NCBI GenBank assembly: GCA_017847885.1
Contig: JAGAUA010000003.1
Location: 1-64,000, forward strand
DNA: 64,000 bases
Origin: Oscillospiraceae bacterium
GTDB lineage: Bacteria > Bacillota > Clostridia > Oscillospirales > Ruminococcaceae
Direction of reading: 5' to 3'
Part shown: piece after piece, positions 35,114-43,997 of the stretch
Position numbering within the stretch: position 1 is the first letter of the stretch
Layout: each line of letters begins with the position of its first letter
Notes under the pieces: generated by a model
Databases searched by the model: none
Told to the model about the DNA's origin: nothing
What the model saw: the letters and a program-made list of their open reading frames with translations, nothing else
Made by a program: the position numbers and the translations under genes

Positions 35114-36163
35114 ATGGCTGTTGTAACGGAAAACGACTTGAAGCTTGCGATAAAAAACAGGCAGTATCAAAGGGCGTATTATTTTTACGGCAAGGACATT
35201 GCCGCGGCTGAAAACTTTACAAAGGCGCTTGTATCGCGGATAGTGAACAAGGGCGATGAGACTTACAACCTCCACAGCTTTGACGGGAAGGACATTGATT
35301 TGGATATGCTTTCCGATGCCTGCGAGGCGCTGCCGATGTTTGCGGATTATGTCTGCTGCACAGTCTGCGACCTGAACGCAGAAAGCCTTTCCGCAGACCG
35401 ACTCGAAAGGCTTATCGGTATCGTAAGCGGTCTGCCCGACACGACGGTGCTGTTTTTTTACTACACCTCGGTAGACGTCACCGACGGCAAGAAATATCCC
35501 ACGGCGAAAAACAAAAAGCTCATGGACGCTGTGGGCAAGGTTGGCGGAGTGTGCAATTTTGCGTTGAAAACCCCTGCGGTGCTTGCAAAGGAGATAATGG
35601 CAAAGGTATCAAAGGCAGGCTGCGGAATTTCAAAGGACGCAGCGGCTTTCCTCGCGGAGCAATGCTCCTGCAACACACTTATGATAGAAAACGAGATAGA
35701 CAAGCTTACCTCTTATGCGCAGGGCGGAGAGATAACCATGGAGACTGTGAAAATGCTCTCTCCGAGACAGATCGAAACCACGGTTTACGACTTGACCCGT
35801 GCCATAACGAGAATGGATACCCGTACTGCAATGCGGCTTTTTAACGACCTTACCGAGCAGAAAACCGAGCCGATAGTGATCTTGTACGCAATATCGGGCA
35901 ATATGCTTGACCTGTACAGAGCAGCTGCGGCAATGGCAAACAGAAAGTCACCTTCCGATGTAAAGGCGGATTTCGGCTATGCCAAAAACGTTGAATTCCG
36001 TGTGGACAACGCTTTTCGCGACATTCAGCGCATATCCATGCCCCACATGAGGCGGTGTATGCAAATTCTCGCGGAGACCGACGCCGCCATGAAATCTATG
36101 AAAACCGACCCTGTTACGCTTCTTGAAGAGGCACTGATAAAAATGCTTGCTTACAGAAAATAG
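35114..36163 (+). CDS. holA: DNA polymerase III delta subunit
   Basis: A 349-residue clamp-loader subunit that opens the sliding clamp. AYYFYGKDIAAAENF at the N terminus is the usual start of HolA (Y-F-x-G-x-D), followed by LPMFADYVCCTVCDL and the helical collar near MLSPRQIETTVYDLTRAI and EALIKMLAYRK. Walker A is degenerate as expected for delta. AGGAAGG lies 11 bases upstream. comEC-holA is the usual Firmicutes order, which supports both calls. Confidence 0.93.
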   Translation: MAVVTENDLKLAIKNRQYQRAYYFYGKDIAAAENFTKALVSRIVNKGDETYNLHSFDGKDIDLDMLSDACEALPMFADYVCCTVCDLNAESLSADRLERLIGIVSGLPDTTVLFFYYTSVDVTDGKKYPTAKNKKLMDAVGKVGGVCNFALKTPAVLAKEIMAKVSKAGCGISKDAAAFLAEQCSCNTLMIENEIDKLTSYAQGGEITMETVKMLSPRQIETTVYDLTRAITRMDTRTAMRLFNDLTEQKTEPIVILYAISGNMLDLYRAAAAMANRKSPSDVKADFGYAKNVEFRVDNAFRDIQRISMPHMRRCMQILAETDAAMKSMKTDPVTLLEEALIKMLAYRK

Positions 36164-36195
36164 CATTAACCCCGAAAGGAGAGCTGCATAAGGCT

Positions 36196-36807
36196 ATGGA
36201 TATGCTGCATATAGATCAGGCGGTCATTGTTGAGGGAAAATACGACAAGATCAAGCTAAGCTCGATAATTGACGCCGTAATTATCCCCACAAATGGCTTC
36301 AAGGTTTTCAAGGACAAGGAAACCCTTAAAGTTATACGGTATTTTGCCGAAAAAACGGGTATAATAATTCTTACCGATTCAGATGCGGCAGGATTTAAAA
36401 TACGCTCGTTCCTCAAGGGTGCTGTAAAAAACGGAAAGATAACAAATGTATACATTCCCGACATTTTCGGCAAGGAAAAGCGCAAGGCTGCTCCCTCAAA
36501 GGAAGGCAAGCTTGGCGTTGAGGGTATCGAAAAGGATATCATCCTCGAAGCTTTCCGAAAAGCGGGGATACAGGCTGAGGATAAGTCGGGGGACAGAGAC
36601 CCGATAACACGGATTGACCTCTATGAGCTGGGCTTCAGCGGAGGAAGCAACTCGTCTGCACTTCGGAAAAAGCTTCTTGCAGAGCTTGACTTGCCGGAGC
36701 TTCTTACCACAACGGGAATGCTCGACATACTGAATACACTTATGGACAGGAGCGAGTTTTATGCTCTTGCGGAAAAAATACATGGCGGAGAGGGGAAAAC
36801 GGAATAA
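36196..36807 (+). CDS. rnmV: Ribonuclease M5-like TOPRIM protein (DUF4093)
   Basis: A 203-residue protein. The TOPRIM part has VEGKYDKIKL (catalytic Glu) and LTDSDAAGFKIRSFLKG (DxD). The C-terminal DUF4093 part holds TRIDLYELGFSGGSNSSALRKKLL. RNase M5 makes the final cut of 5S rRNA precursor. ATG 36196 lies somewhat far (14 bases) from AAAGGAG; a closer start was not found. It is placed between holA and the acetylation pair. Confidence 0.85.
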   Translation: MDMLHIDQAVIVEGKYDKIKLSSIIDAVIIPTNGFKVFKDKETLKVIRYFAEKTGIIILTDSDAAGFKIRSFLKGAVKNGKITNVYIPDIFGKEKRKAAPSKEGKLGVEGIEKDIILEAFRKAGIQAEDKSGDRDPITRIDLYELGFSGGSNSSALRKKLLAELDLPELLTTTGMLDILNTLMDRSEFYALAEKIHGGEGKTE

Positions 36808-36810
36808 AAT

Positions 36811-38262
36811 ATGGTATTTTCAAGTCTGACATTTTTATACTATTTTCTACCTGCGGTACTGATAGTGTATATCATGCTGCCGAACAGGATAACCGTAAAC
36901 GGGATAAAAATAAAAGGCAGCCCCCTTGTAATTCCTGCAAGAAACCTGCTTATCCTGATTTCAGGTCTGTTTTTCTACGCATGGGGCGAGCCGAAATATG
37001 TGTGGATAATGATTATTTCTACGCTTATCGACTATACCGCAGGGCGGCTCATAGACCGCTTTGACGACAGCCCGAAAAAGCGTACGGCTTTCCTGCTTGT
37101 TTCCGTTATAATGAACTTGGGACTGCTTGCGGTGTTCAAGTACAGCTCGTTTATCATAACAAATATCAACGGCATTTTCGGTCTTGGCATACCCGACCCG
37201 AAGCTGTCTCTTCCCATTGGAATTTCGTTTTATACTTTCCAGAGTATGTCCTACACCATCGACCTGTATATGCGTAAGATAAAGGTGCAGAAGAGCCTAA
37301 TAGGCTTCACCTCGTATGTAACGCTGTTTCCCCAAATCGTGGCAGGACCAATCGTGCGTTACGAGGACGTTGCCGCCGAAATTGAGGAGCGCACAGTAAA
37401 CATCGGCAAGATAAGCGAGGGCATAGGAAAGTTTGTTAAGGGTCTTGCCAAAAAGGTGCTGCTCGCCAACAATATCGGTATAATCTGGACGCAGGTAAAG
37501 GCTATGGATTACGGCGAGATAAGCGCGGCAACCGCGTGGCTCGGCATACTTGCGTTCACGTTCCAGATATACTTCGACTTTTCGGGATATTCCGACATGG
37601 CTGTTGGCCTGGGAAAAATGCTTGGCTTCAACTTCCCGAAAAACTTTGACCACCCATATATGTCCAAAAGCGTAAGCGAATTCTGGCGGCGCTGGCATAT
37701 CACCCTCGGAACATGGTTCCGCGAGTATGTCTATATTCCGCTGGGCGGCAACCGAAAGGGTATCGGCAAGACCGTCCGCAACCTTCTTATCGTGTGGGGA
37801 CTTACGGGTCTTTGGCACGGCGCAAGCTGGAATTTCCTGCTTTGGGGCGTATATTTCGGTATACTGATAGTTATTGAGCGTTTCGGCTGGGGCAAGGTTC
37901 TGGAAAAGCTTCCTGCGCCGATAAGTATGCTTTATACGTTTCTCATCGCGGTTTTCGGCTGGGTGCTTTTCGATACGGCAACGCTTACCGATGCATGGAA
38001 CTATATCCGCGCAATGTTCGGTGCAGGGGGAGCCTTTGCCGACAGCACCTCGTCCTATATTTTCACGTCCAATGCAATTGTTTATGCACTTTGTATTTTT
38101 GCTTCAACCGATATTTTTGGCAAGCTTGTTAAGCTTTTGCGGAAAAAGCGGAGAAAGCTTGCGGAGTACGCCGCTCCCGTCGCAATGGTGTGCGTGCTCC
38201 TGCTTTGCACGGCGTATCTTGTGGACGCGACATATAACCCGTTCTTATATTTCAGATTTTAG
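36811..38262 (+). CDS. MBOAT acyltransferase (AlgI/DltB family)
   Basis: A 483-residue membrane protein with about eleven spans. It has FVKGLAKKVLLANNIG, YFDFSGYSDMAVGLGKMLGFNFPKNFDHPY, FWRRWHITLGTWFREYVYIPLGGN and GLWHGASWNF, which holds the catalytic His. This is the AlgI-type MBOAT signature: it passes acetyl groups across the membrane to a glycan. The next gene encodes the outer partner. The start lies 4 bases after rnmV with GGAGAGGGG upstream. The glycan acetylated is unknown. Confidence 0.93.
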   Translation: MVFSSLTFLYYFLPAVLIVYIMLPNRITVNGIKIKGSPLVIPARNLLILISGLFFYAWGEPKYVWIMIISTLIDYTAGRLIDRFDDSPKKRTAFLLVSVIMNLGLLAVFKYSSFIITNINGIFGLGIPDPKLSLPIGISFYTFQSMSYTIDLYMRKIKVQKSLIGFTSYVTLFPQIVAGPIVRYEDVAAEIEERTVNIGKISEGIGKFVKGLAKKVLLANNIGIIWTQVKAMDYGEISAATAWLGILAFTFQIYFDFSGYSDMAVGLGKMLGFNFPKNFDHPYMSKSVSEFWRRWHITLGTWFREYVYIPLGGNRKGIGKTVRNLLIVWGLTGLWHGASWNFLLWGVYFGILIVIERFGWGKVLEKLPAPISMLYTFLIAVFGWVLFDTATLTDAWNYIRAMFGAGGAFADSTSSYIFTSNAIVYALCIFASTDIFGKLVKLLRKKRRKLAEYAAPVAMVCVLLLCTAYLVDATYNPFLYFRF

Positions 38263-38282
38263 CGGAAGGAGGCAATATACCC

Positions 38283-39431
38283 GTGAAAAAAAAGCTTAAC
38301 ATTCCAAACGTGATAACCTGCATAGCGTTTTTCGCGATATTGCTTGCATTTCCGATAATAACGGCGTTTCTGCCTAAGGAAAGCTTTTCCCAGACCGAAA
38401 ACCGCACGCTGCAATCCATGCCGAAAATATCCTCGAAATCTGTCATGGACAGAAGCTTCATGAATAAGCTTGAAACGTTCGTATCCGACCATTTTGCAGG
38501 AAGAACAGGCTGGATTAAAGCCAAAAATTCCATGGAGATAGCTCTCGGAAAGTATGAGCAGAACGGTGTGTACGTCCTTGACAGACGTATCGTGGAAAAA
38601 ATCGACGAGCCCGACTATGACTCTGTGGACAAGAGTATTGCGGCGGTGAATAAGTTTGCCGAGGAAAACAATATGCCCGTGTTTTTCATGCTTGTTCCTA
38701 CCTCTGCGGAGATATATGCCGATGAAATTCCCGAAAACGCACCGTCGCTTAACCAAAAAGAGTTTATACGGTACGTTTACGACGGTCTGGGCAAGTCCGT
38801 CACTCCGATGGACGCATACTCCGTAATGATATCAAACCGCGAAAAGTATATTTACTACCGTACCGACCACCATTGGACGACGCAGGGAGCATACCTTGTC
38901 TACTCGGCGGCAGGAAAGAAAATGGGGTATACGCCCTACGGCAGCAATATGTACGACATCGAACACGCAAGCAACAGCTTCCGGGGGACCTTCTACTCCA
39001 AGGCGCTTTACGACAAGACGCCCCCCGATACCATTGATATATACCACTGCAATGCTGACAGGGGAGACGTTGAAGTCCTGATAACGTCCGAGTTCGGCAA
39101 AGAGCCTGAAAGCTATGACAGTATGTACTTCCGCGAGTATCTTGATGTTAAGGACAAATACTCGACATTTCTCGGCACAAACCAGCCGATAGTTACCATA
39201 AAATCGAACAACGACGGGGGAAAGCTGCTGATAATCAAGGATTCCTATGCCCATTGCTATGCACCGTTCCTTACGTCCCATTATTCCGAGATAACTCTTG
39301 TGGACCTGCGCTATATACAGATATCCTACAAGCAGCTTATTGACCCAAAGGATTACGACCAGGTGCTGTTCCTTTACAATGTGTCCTCATTTGCAAGCGA
39401 TATCAATCTGCGCAAGCTTGCGTATGATTAA
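38283..39431 (+). CDS. DHHW family AlgJ/AlgX-like acetyltransferase partner
   Basis: A 382-residue protein with one N-terminal signal anchor (NVITCIAFFAILLAFPIITAFL) and the rest outside the cell. YYRTDHHWTTQGAYLVY holds the D-H-H-W family motif, and LIIKDSYAHCYAPFL holds the Ser of the SGNH-like fold. Such proteins complete O-acetylation of exopolysaccharide begun by the neighbouring MBOAT. GTG start follows GGAAGGAGG. The pair is followed by a structured gap and terminator. Confidence 0.88.
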   Translation: MKKKLNIPNVITCIAFFAILLAFPIITAFLPKESFSQTENRTLQSMPKISSKSVMDRSFMNKLETFVSDHFAGRTGWIKAKNSMEIALGKYEQNGVYVLDRRIVEKIDEPDYDSVDKSIAAVNKFAEENNMPVFFMLVPTSAEIYADEIPENAPSLNQKEFIRYVYDGLGKSVTPMDAYSVMISNREKYIYYRTDHHWTTQGAYLVYSAAGKKMGYTPYGSNMYDIEHASNSFRGTFYSKALYDKTPPDTIDIYHCNADRGDVEVLITSEFGKEPESYDSMYFREYLDVKDKYSTFLGTNQPIVTIKSNNDGGKLLIIKDSYAHCYAPFLTSHYSEITLVDLRYIQISYKQLIDPKDYDQVLFLYNVSSFASDINLRKLAYD

Positions 39432-39480
39432 CCAATTTACAAAATCCGCATAAACTGAATTAACGGGTAATATAGGTTTG

Positions 39481-39560
39481 TGCGGCAGAAGTGGCATACG
39501 CTGTGTGCCCGTAGGGGAGCTTCGGCAGAAAGTACAGCCAGAGTATGCCCGTATAGTATA
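39481..39560 (+). repeat. Imperfect 40-base tandem repeat able to fold
   Basis: CGGCAGAA (39483 and 39523) and TGCCCGTA (39506 and 39546) recur with the same 23-base spacing, so two 40-base units lie head to tail. GGCATACGCTGT (39493-39504) can pair with ACAGC..GTATGCC (39534-39549) as 7 plus 5 bp with a small bulge. A terminator follows 7 bases later. It may be a small RNA or the 3' end of the acetylation transcript. No known RNA family was recognised. Confidence 0.45.
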
Positions 39561-39566
39561 GATTTA

Positions 39567-39609
39567 GGTCAAATGTCATGTTTTTGGCATTTGACCTTGA
39601 TTTTTTTGA
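39567..39609 (+). terminator. Terminator before rpe
   Basis: AGGTCAAATG and CATTTGACCT form a 10 bp stem around 12 bases, followed by TGATTTTTTT. Confidence 0.9.
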
Positions 39610-39678
39610 AAAAATATTGTATAATAATACAGAATATAATGCATTAGTATTGCTATCTTGCTATCGGAGGGACTTGCT

Positions 39679-40326
39679 GTGGAAAACATTGCTTCGGCGT
39701 CAATTTTAAGCGCGGATTTCTGTAATTTGGGAAGAGACATAAAAAAAGCGGAGGAGGCAGGCTGCCATTATATCCATTTTGATGTTATGGACGGCGTTTT
39801 CGTTCCCAATATAAGCTACGGTATACCCGTGCTGAAATCTGTGTCAAAAGTTGCTTCGGAAACGCTGGACGTCCATCTGATGATAACCGACCCTATCAAA
39901 TTTGTTAAGGCTTTTGCCGAAAACGGTGCGGACATTATCACGTTCCATATAGAGTCCGAGTCGGATACTGACGAAACCGTAAACGCTATCCACTCTTTTG
40001 GGAAAAAGGCAGGGATAGCCGTGAAGCCGAATACTCCCGTATCGGAGCTTGAGCCGTACTTCGGCATGGCTGATATGTTTTTGGTAATGACCGTGGAGCC
40101 GGGCTTCGGCGGACAGGGCTTTATATACGAAACTCTCGATAAAATTGCGGAGCTTAAAGCTATGCTGAAAAGCAGGGGACTTGATACTCCCATTCAAGTC
40201 GATGGCGGAATAAACGCCGAAACGGCGGCGCTTGTAAAAAAAGCAGGCGCGGAAATACTTGTTGCAGGTTCTTACCTTTTCGGTGCGGAGGATATGTTCG
40301 CCGCTGTAAAAACGCTTATAGGCTAA
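39679..40326 (+). CDS. rpe: Ribulose-phosphate 3-epimerase
   Basis: A 215-residue TIM-barrel enzyme of the pentose phosphate pathway. SASILSADF, YIHFDVMDGVFVPNIS (metal His and Asp), LDVHLMITDP, MTVEPGFGGQGF and IQVDGGINAETA are all classic. GTG 39679 lies 7 bases after CGGAGGG and yields the normal length; an upstream TTG in frame precedes the ribosome site. Confidence 0.96.
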   Translation: MENIASASILSADFCNLGRDIKKAEEAGCHYIHFDVMDGVFVPNISYGIPVLKSVSKVASETLDVHLMITDPIKFVKAFAENGADIITFHIESESDTDETVNAIHSFGKKAGIAVKPNTPVSELEPYFGMADMFLVMTVEPGFGGQGFIYETLDKIAELKAMLKSRGLDTPIQVDGGINAETAALVKKAGAEILVAGSYLFGAEDMFAAVKTLIG

Positions 40327-40346
40327 AAATTTCGGGAGGAGGAGCT

Positions 40347-40364
40347 GTGAAAGCAGCGCTTTAA
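40347..40364 (+). other. Five-codon minigene ahead of the RnfD-like gene
   Basis: A strong GGAGGAGG is followed by GTG AAA GCA GCG CTT TAA, and the next codon is the in-frame ATG of the RnfD-like gene. Either this is a leader that couples translation or an in-frame stop has cut the original start. Confidence 0.45.
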
Positions 40365-41372
40365 ATGGTATCAAAAGCTAAAAGCGAATTCAGTATAATG
40401 ACCGATATGCTCATAGTGCTGCTTGTTCTTGCGGCGGTTTCGGTATATTACTACGGTATGAGAGCCGCGATTGTGCTTCTTATATGCACGGCGGTTTGCT
40501 GCGCGGCAGACTTTATATGTCTGAAGCTTCGCAAAAAGGAATTTGACATACACGACCTTTCTTCGCTGATAACGGGTCTGACCCTGGGACTTATGATGTC
40601 CGCGTCTGTGCCGTATTACGCGGCTGTGGTGGCGTCGCTGTTTGCCGTTGTAATTGCCAAGCACGCTTTCGGCGGACACGGCTGCGAGATATTCAACGCG
40701 GCAGCTGCCGGGTTCCTTTTTACGGCACTGTGTTTTCCCGATAATATGCTTACATATCCGCAGAGCTTTTCGGATATACCATATTCGTCCATAGTTTCTC
40801 CCGACATTCTTTCGCCGTCAATGACAAAATCCTTCATTCTTACGGATACGTCAACATTGTCTGTACCTGACATACTTGCAGGCAAATTCGTCGGACCTCT
40901 CGGCACAAATTTCATAATAATCCTTGCTGTCGGAGCAGTTTTTCTGATGCTGCGGCGTTCAGTGTCGGCAATTGCATTTTTTGCAGAGCTTGTAACGGCA
41001 CTGCTTTTTGCCTTTGTGCATTATGAATACGACCTGCTTTCGGTGCTTTATTTCTTTTCAAGCGGCATGATGCTGTTCGGAATGATATTTCTTTCCTGCG
41101 ACCACAGCACCATACCCAAAACCAAAAGCTCAAGAGCGGTGTACGGCATACTTATGGGGGCGTGCATAGTCCTGTTCCATTTTTATGCAAGAGTGGAAAA
41201 CGCCGTGGTGTATGCGGCAATATTGACCGCACCTCTTGGTATAGAGCTTGACAGGCGTGCGCTGTCCTTTGCGGAAATGATGAACAAAAAAAGCATATTC
41301 CGCAGGGTGAACAAGCCTCTGAAGCATATGCAGGAAACCTTGGAGATACTTGATAAAAACGAACAGGAGTAA
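40365..41372 (+). CDS. RnfD/NqrB-like membrane protein
   Basis: A 335-residue membrane protein with about ten spans. The order of helices and the segment DLSSLITGLTLGLMMSASVPYYAAVVASLFAVVIAKHAFGGHGCEIFNAAAAGFLF match RnfD, the subunit that carries FMN in the ion-pumping ferredoxin:NAD oxidoreductase. The flavin site (S-G-A-T in RnfD) is not clear; SPSMTKS at the expected place keeps only a Thr. It is followed by RnfE- and RnfA-like genes but the C, G and B genes that normally flank them are missing. See findings. Start uncertain because a minigene lies between it and the ribosome site. Confidence 0.82.
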   Translation: MVSKAKSEFSIMTDMLIVLLVLAAVSVYYYGMRAAIVLLICTAVCCAADFICLKLRKKEFDIHDLSSLITGLTLGLMMSASVPYYAAVVASLFAVVIAKHAFGGHGCEIFNAAAAGFLFTALCFPDNMLTYPQSFSDIPYSSIVSPDILSPSMTKSFILTDTSTLSVPDILAGKFVGPLGTNFIIILAVGAVFLMLRRSVSAIAFFAELVTALLFAFVHYEYDLLSVLYFFSSGMMLFGMIFLSCDHSTIPKTKSSRAVYGILMGACIVLFHFYARVENAVVYAAILTAPLGIELDRRALSFAEMMNKKSIFRRVNKPLKHMQETLEILDKNEQE

Positions 41373-41377
41373 TAGCG

Positions 41378-41992
41378 GTGAGCAATGAAAACAGCGCAAA
41401 AAACATAATCCTTAACGCCTTGGTAAAGAAAAATCCCATACTCGTAAGCGGAATGGTAATAGCCCCCGTGGTTGTTACAGCAAACACCTTTTTAAGCGCA
41501 GCGACCCTTGCGCTGACCTTTTCGGTAATAACCTTTTTCACGCTGGTCGTGTCGTCCTTTGTGCCGAAAAGAATAGTGTATACGGTAAGAATAATCCTGT
41601 ATACCCTCATAGGCGCGCTGGTTTACGTGCCTTCGGTAATAATCCTAAACAGCGTTATTCCCGGGGAAATATCAAAAATGGGGATATTTTTTCCGCTTCT
41701 TATAACAAACAGTCTTATAATATCACGTTCGGAAACTATTTTTTTCCGCGAGTCAAAGGGACAGATGATACTCGACATCGTGTTCTGCATTATCGGCTAC
41801 GACGCGGCTGTGCTGCTTTACGGGCTTATCCGTGAGGTGCTTTCGGCAGGAACTGCAGGCGGAAAAATGCTTGGTATGCCCTATGTGTTTTCCGCTCTTG
41901 AGTATCCCTTCGGCGGTTTCATTCTTCTTGGAGCGGCAGCGGCATTGTTTAGATTTATTTTTATGACGGTAAAACGTGCAGGACAGAAATAA
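41378..41992 (+). CDS. RnfE/NqrD-like membrane protein without cluster cysteines
   Basis: A 204-residue protein with six spans. NPILVSGMVIAPVVV aligns with the RnfE strand NPxLVQLLGLCPxLAV, and FFPLLITNSLIISRSE with FIPLIVTNCIVVGRAE. In both places the Cys that helps bind the intramembrane Fe-S cluster is replaced (Ala, Ser). So electron transfer by the normal route looks impossible. GTG start follows CAGGAG in the end of the preceding gene (5-base gap). Confidence 0.85.
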   Translation: MSNENSAKNIILNALVKKNPILVSGMVIAPVVVTANTFLSAATLALTFSVITFFTLVVSSFVPKRIVYTVRIILYTLIGALVYVPSVIILNSVIPGEISKMGIFFPLLITNSLIISRSETIFFRESKGQMILDIVFCIIGYDAAVLLYGLIREVLSAGTAGGKMLGMPYVFSALEYPFGGFILLGAAAALFRFIFMTVKRAGQK

Positions 41993-42004
41993 CGGGGGAT
42001 ATTT

Positions 42005-42598
42005 GTGGAAGTAATCAGAAATATTATTATTACGGCGTTTACAGCTGTATTTGCGGAGAATACGATATTTTCACGTGCCTTGGGAACAAGTACGCTTGTT
42101 ATCGTATCCCGAAACAGGAAAAATCTTGCAGGCTTTGGTATGAGCGTGACCTACATTACCGCTATGGTGAGCGTTTTGACATATTTTGCCGACAAGCTTT
42201 TTGGCATAAGCGAAACAAGCTATATATATATCCCTCTTGTTTATATCGTAATACTCGGCTCGGTTTACATCATAACGCTTCTCTGCCTTTGGCGTTTTGC
42301 ACCAAAGCTGTTTACGAAAATGCGTAAGTATATTCACATTTCCGCGTTTAACTGTGCCGTTCTGGGGTCGATGTTCCTTATCTCAAAGAACTGTGAAACT
42401 CTTGCGGAGTATTTCTTCCACGGCATTGGTATAGGGCTGGGATTTGTCCTTGCGGTGTATTTGACGGCAATTGTCTATGACAGGCTTTATTCCGAAAAAG
42501 CACCGTATGCGTTTAGGGGTTATCCGCTTTTACTTGTTTATATCGGAATTCTCGGTATGGCTTTTTGGGGATTGTCAAGTCATACATTAAATTATTGA
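42005..42598 (+). CDS. RnfA/NqrE-like membrane protein with one cluster cysteine
   Basis: A 197-residue protein with six spans. The first half-motif LGxCPFxGVS of RnfA reads LGTSTLVIVS (Cys lost), while the second, TTNCAVLG, is kept as AFNCAVLG. A further Cys (SKNCETL) lies just after. The C terminus PYAFRGYPLLLVYIGILGMAFWGL is as in RnfA. GTG start with CGGGGG upstream. It is the last gene of the D-E-A set and is followed 17 bases later by an extracytoplasmic protein. Confidence 0.86.
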   Translation: MEVIRNIIITAFTAVFAENTIFSRALGTSTLVIVSRNRKNLAGFGMSVTYITAMVSVLTYFADKLFGISETSYIYIPLVYIVILGSVYIITLLCLWRFAPKLFTKMRKYIHISAFNCAVLGSMFLISKNCETLAEYFFHGIGIGLGFVLAVYLTAIVYDRLYSEKAPYAFRGYPLLLVYIGILGMAFWGLSSHTLNY

Positions 42599-42615
42599 AA
42601 GGATGGTCAAGGTTT

Positions 42616-43845
42616 ATGGCTAACCGCGTCGGAAGGAAAATTTATCGCGCAGGTGCAAGCTATCGGAAAAAAAGGGCGCAGAAGATAGTAAAATTTATTT
42701 TGGCAATTATTCTGCTTGCAGCGCTTGTGTTTGTGGGATACAGCGTTGCAAAGCCGATATATAACTTCATCAACGAAAAAAAGGATAATTCTTCGGCGGA
42801 AAGTCCGTGGACACCTCCCGTTATGACCGACGCTGCGGAACAGGAGGACAGTACTGATTCCGAAGCCAAAACCGATGAGACCTCGCAAGCAGAAACGGAG
42901 CAGTCCAAGCCAAAGCCATCGGGCAGCTTTTCTGCATATCAGCTTCCCGCTGCAGCGCTTAATTCACCGCAGGAACTGGCGGCTGCTCTGCAAGGTGTAA
43001 AGGAAAGCGGCTATACAGCAGTTTCCGTTACACTTAAAGCCGAGGGCGGAAAGATATACTACAACACCATGTCCGAAATGGCGGTCAGCGACGAAACTGC
43101 CGTTGTTTCAAATATGTACGCCGCTCAGATAAGCAGCCTTATAAAGGCGGAGGGCTTTACACCTATTGCTTACCTCAACATTCTTGAGGATAACAACCGC
43201 TATGGTGAAAAAAGAGACGGCTCATACCACTTTGCAAGCGACAATTCAACGTGGCTCGATAATTCCGTTGCCAACGGAGGAAAGCCGTGGCTGTCTCCCT
43301 TTGAGACGGAGACCCAGAGCTATGCGGCATATCTTGCAAACGAGATTTCCGGGGCAGGCTTTGAGTATGTGATACTTGACGGGCTCAGCTTCCCTGATTT
43401 CCGCAATTCCGACATTATCCATATCGGCGGAAGCGTAGGCTCTGCTGATAGGTACAAGGCTCTTCTGAATATTGCGGATATTGCTGCAAAGGCTGTTGAG
43501 TCAAACGGCTCAGAGGCAATGATAATGCTTTCCGCAGGCGATATCCTGAACGGAAAGGAAGAGGTTTTCAAACCGAATGAGCTGACCGTGAAAAACGCAG
43601 CTGTGGTGTATGCACCGAGCGAAATAGGCGGAACGGTTATGATAGGCGGACAGGAAACCGCTGTTGCCGAGCTTCCCGCATATGACAAGGCGCAGCTTAT
43701 TTTCAGTGAAATAACCGCGCAGGCAGGCGAGGACATGAGCATCGTTCCCGTATTAAGAAAGAGCGATTTTCTTCAGGCGGATTTTGAAGCTTCGATATCC
43801 GCGCTTGTAGATGCAGGCTATCAATCGTATGTTATTATCGGGTGA
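42616..43845 (+). CDS. Membrane-anchored putative glycosidase-like protein (DUF4015-like)
   Basis: A 409-residue protein with one N-terminal span (FILAIILLAALVFVGYSVA), a long Ser/Glu/Thr-rich linker (about residues 50-95) and an outer domain that reads as a TIM barrel: LNSPQELAAALQGVKESGYTAVSVTLKAEGG, FTPIAYLNILED, GFEYVILDGLSFPDF, MIMLSAGDIL. This pattern is close to the DUF4015 putative glycoside hydrolase group; no catalytic pair can be fixed. ATG 42616 follows AAAGGATGG; the frame upstream overlaps RnfA. It may work with the Rnf-like set or with the PBP that follows. Confidence 0.65.
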   Translation: MANRVGRKIYRAGASYRKKRAQKIVKFILAIILLAALVFVGYSVAKPIYNFINEKKDNSSAESPWTPPVMTDAAEQEDSTDSEAKTDETSQAETEQSKPKPSGSFSAYQLPAAALNSPQELAAALQGVKESGYTAVSVTLKAEGGKIYYNTMSEMAVSDETAVVSNMYAAQISSLIKAEGFTPIAYLNILEDNNRYGEKRDGSYHFASDNSTWLDNSVANGGKPWLSPFETETQSYAAYLANEISGAGFEYVILDGLSFPDFRNSDIIHIGGSVGSADRYKALLNIADIAAKAVESNGSEAMIMLSAGDILNGKEEVFKPNELTVKNAAVVYAPSEIGGTVMIGGQETAVAELPAYDKAQLIFSEITAQAGEDMSIVPVLRKSDFLQADFEASISALVDAGYQSYVIIG

Positions 43846-43965
43846 AAATTCGGATAAAAAACGGTTACGATTTAAAAGAAAATATTACAATTTAAGTATA
43901 TGCCTTAACAAACGACCAAGTGTGTGATATAATTATTTATGCAAAACATCATGAAAGGAGAATCC

Positions 43966-43989
43966 GTGCAGAACGGTCTGTACGGGTGA
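43966..43989 (+). other. Seven-residue minigene ahead of the PBP gene
   Basis: AAAGGAG lies 5 bases before a GTG that opens seven codons and a TGA, ending 8 bases before the PBP ATG at 43998 in another frame. The PBP itself has only a weak GGGTGAT site, so coupling is possible. Confidence 0.4.
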
Positions 43990-43997
43990 TTGTAAAG

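Noticed and set aside
40327..43845. Complete Rnf or Nqr complex
   Set aside because: Genes for subunits C, G and B are missing and cluster cysteines are lost, so a working complex is not supported.
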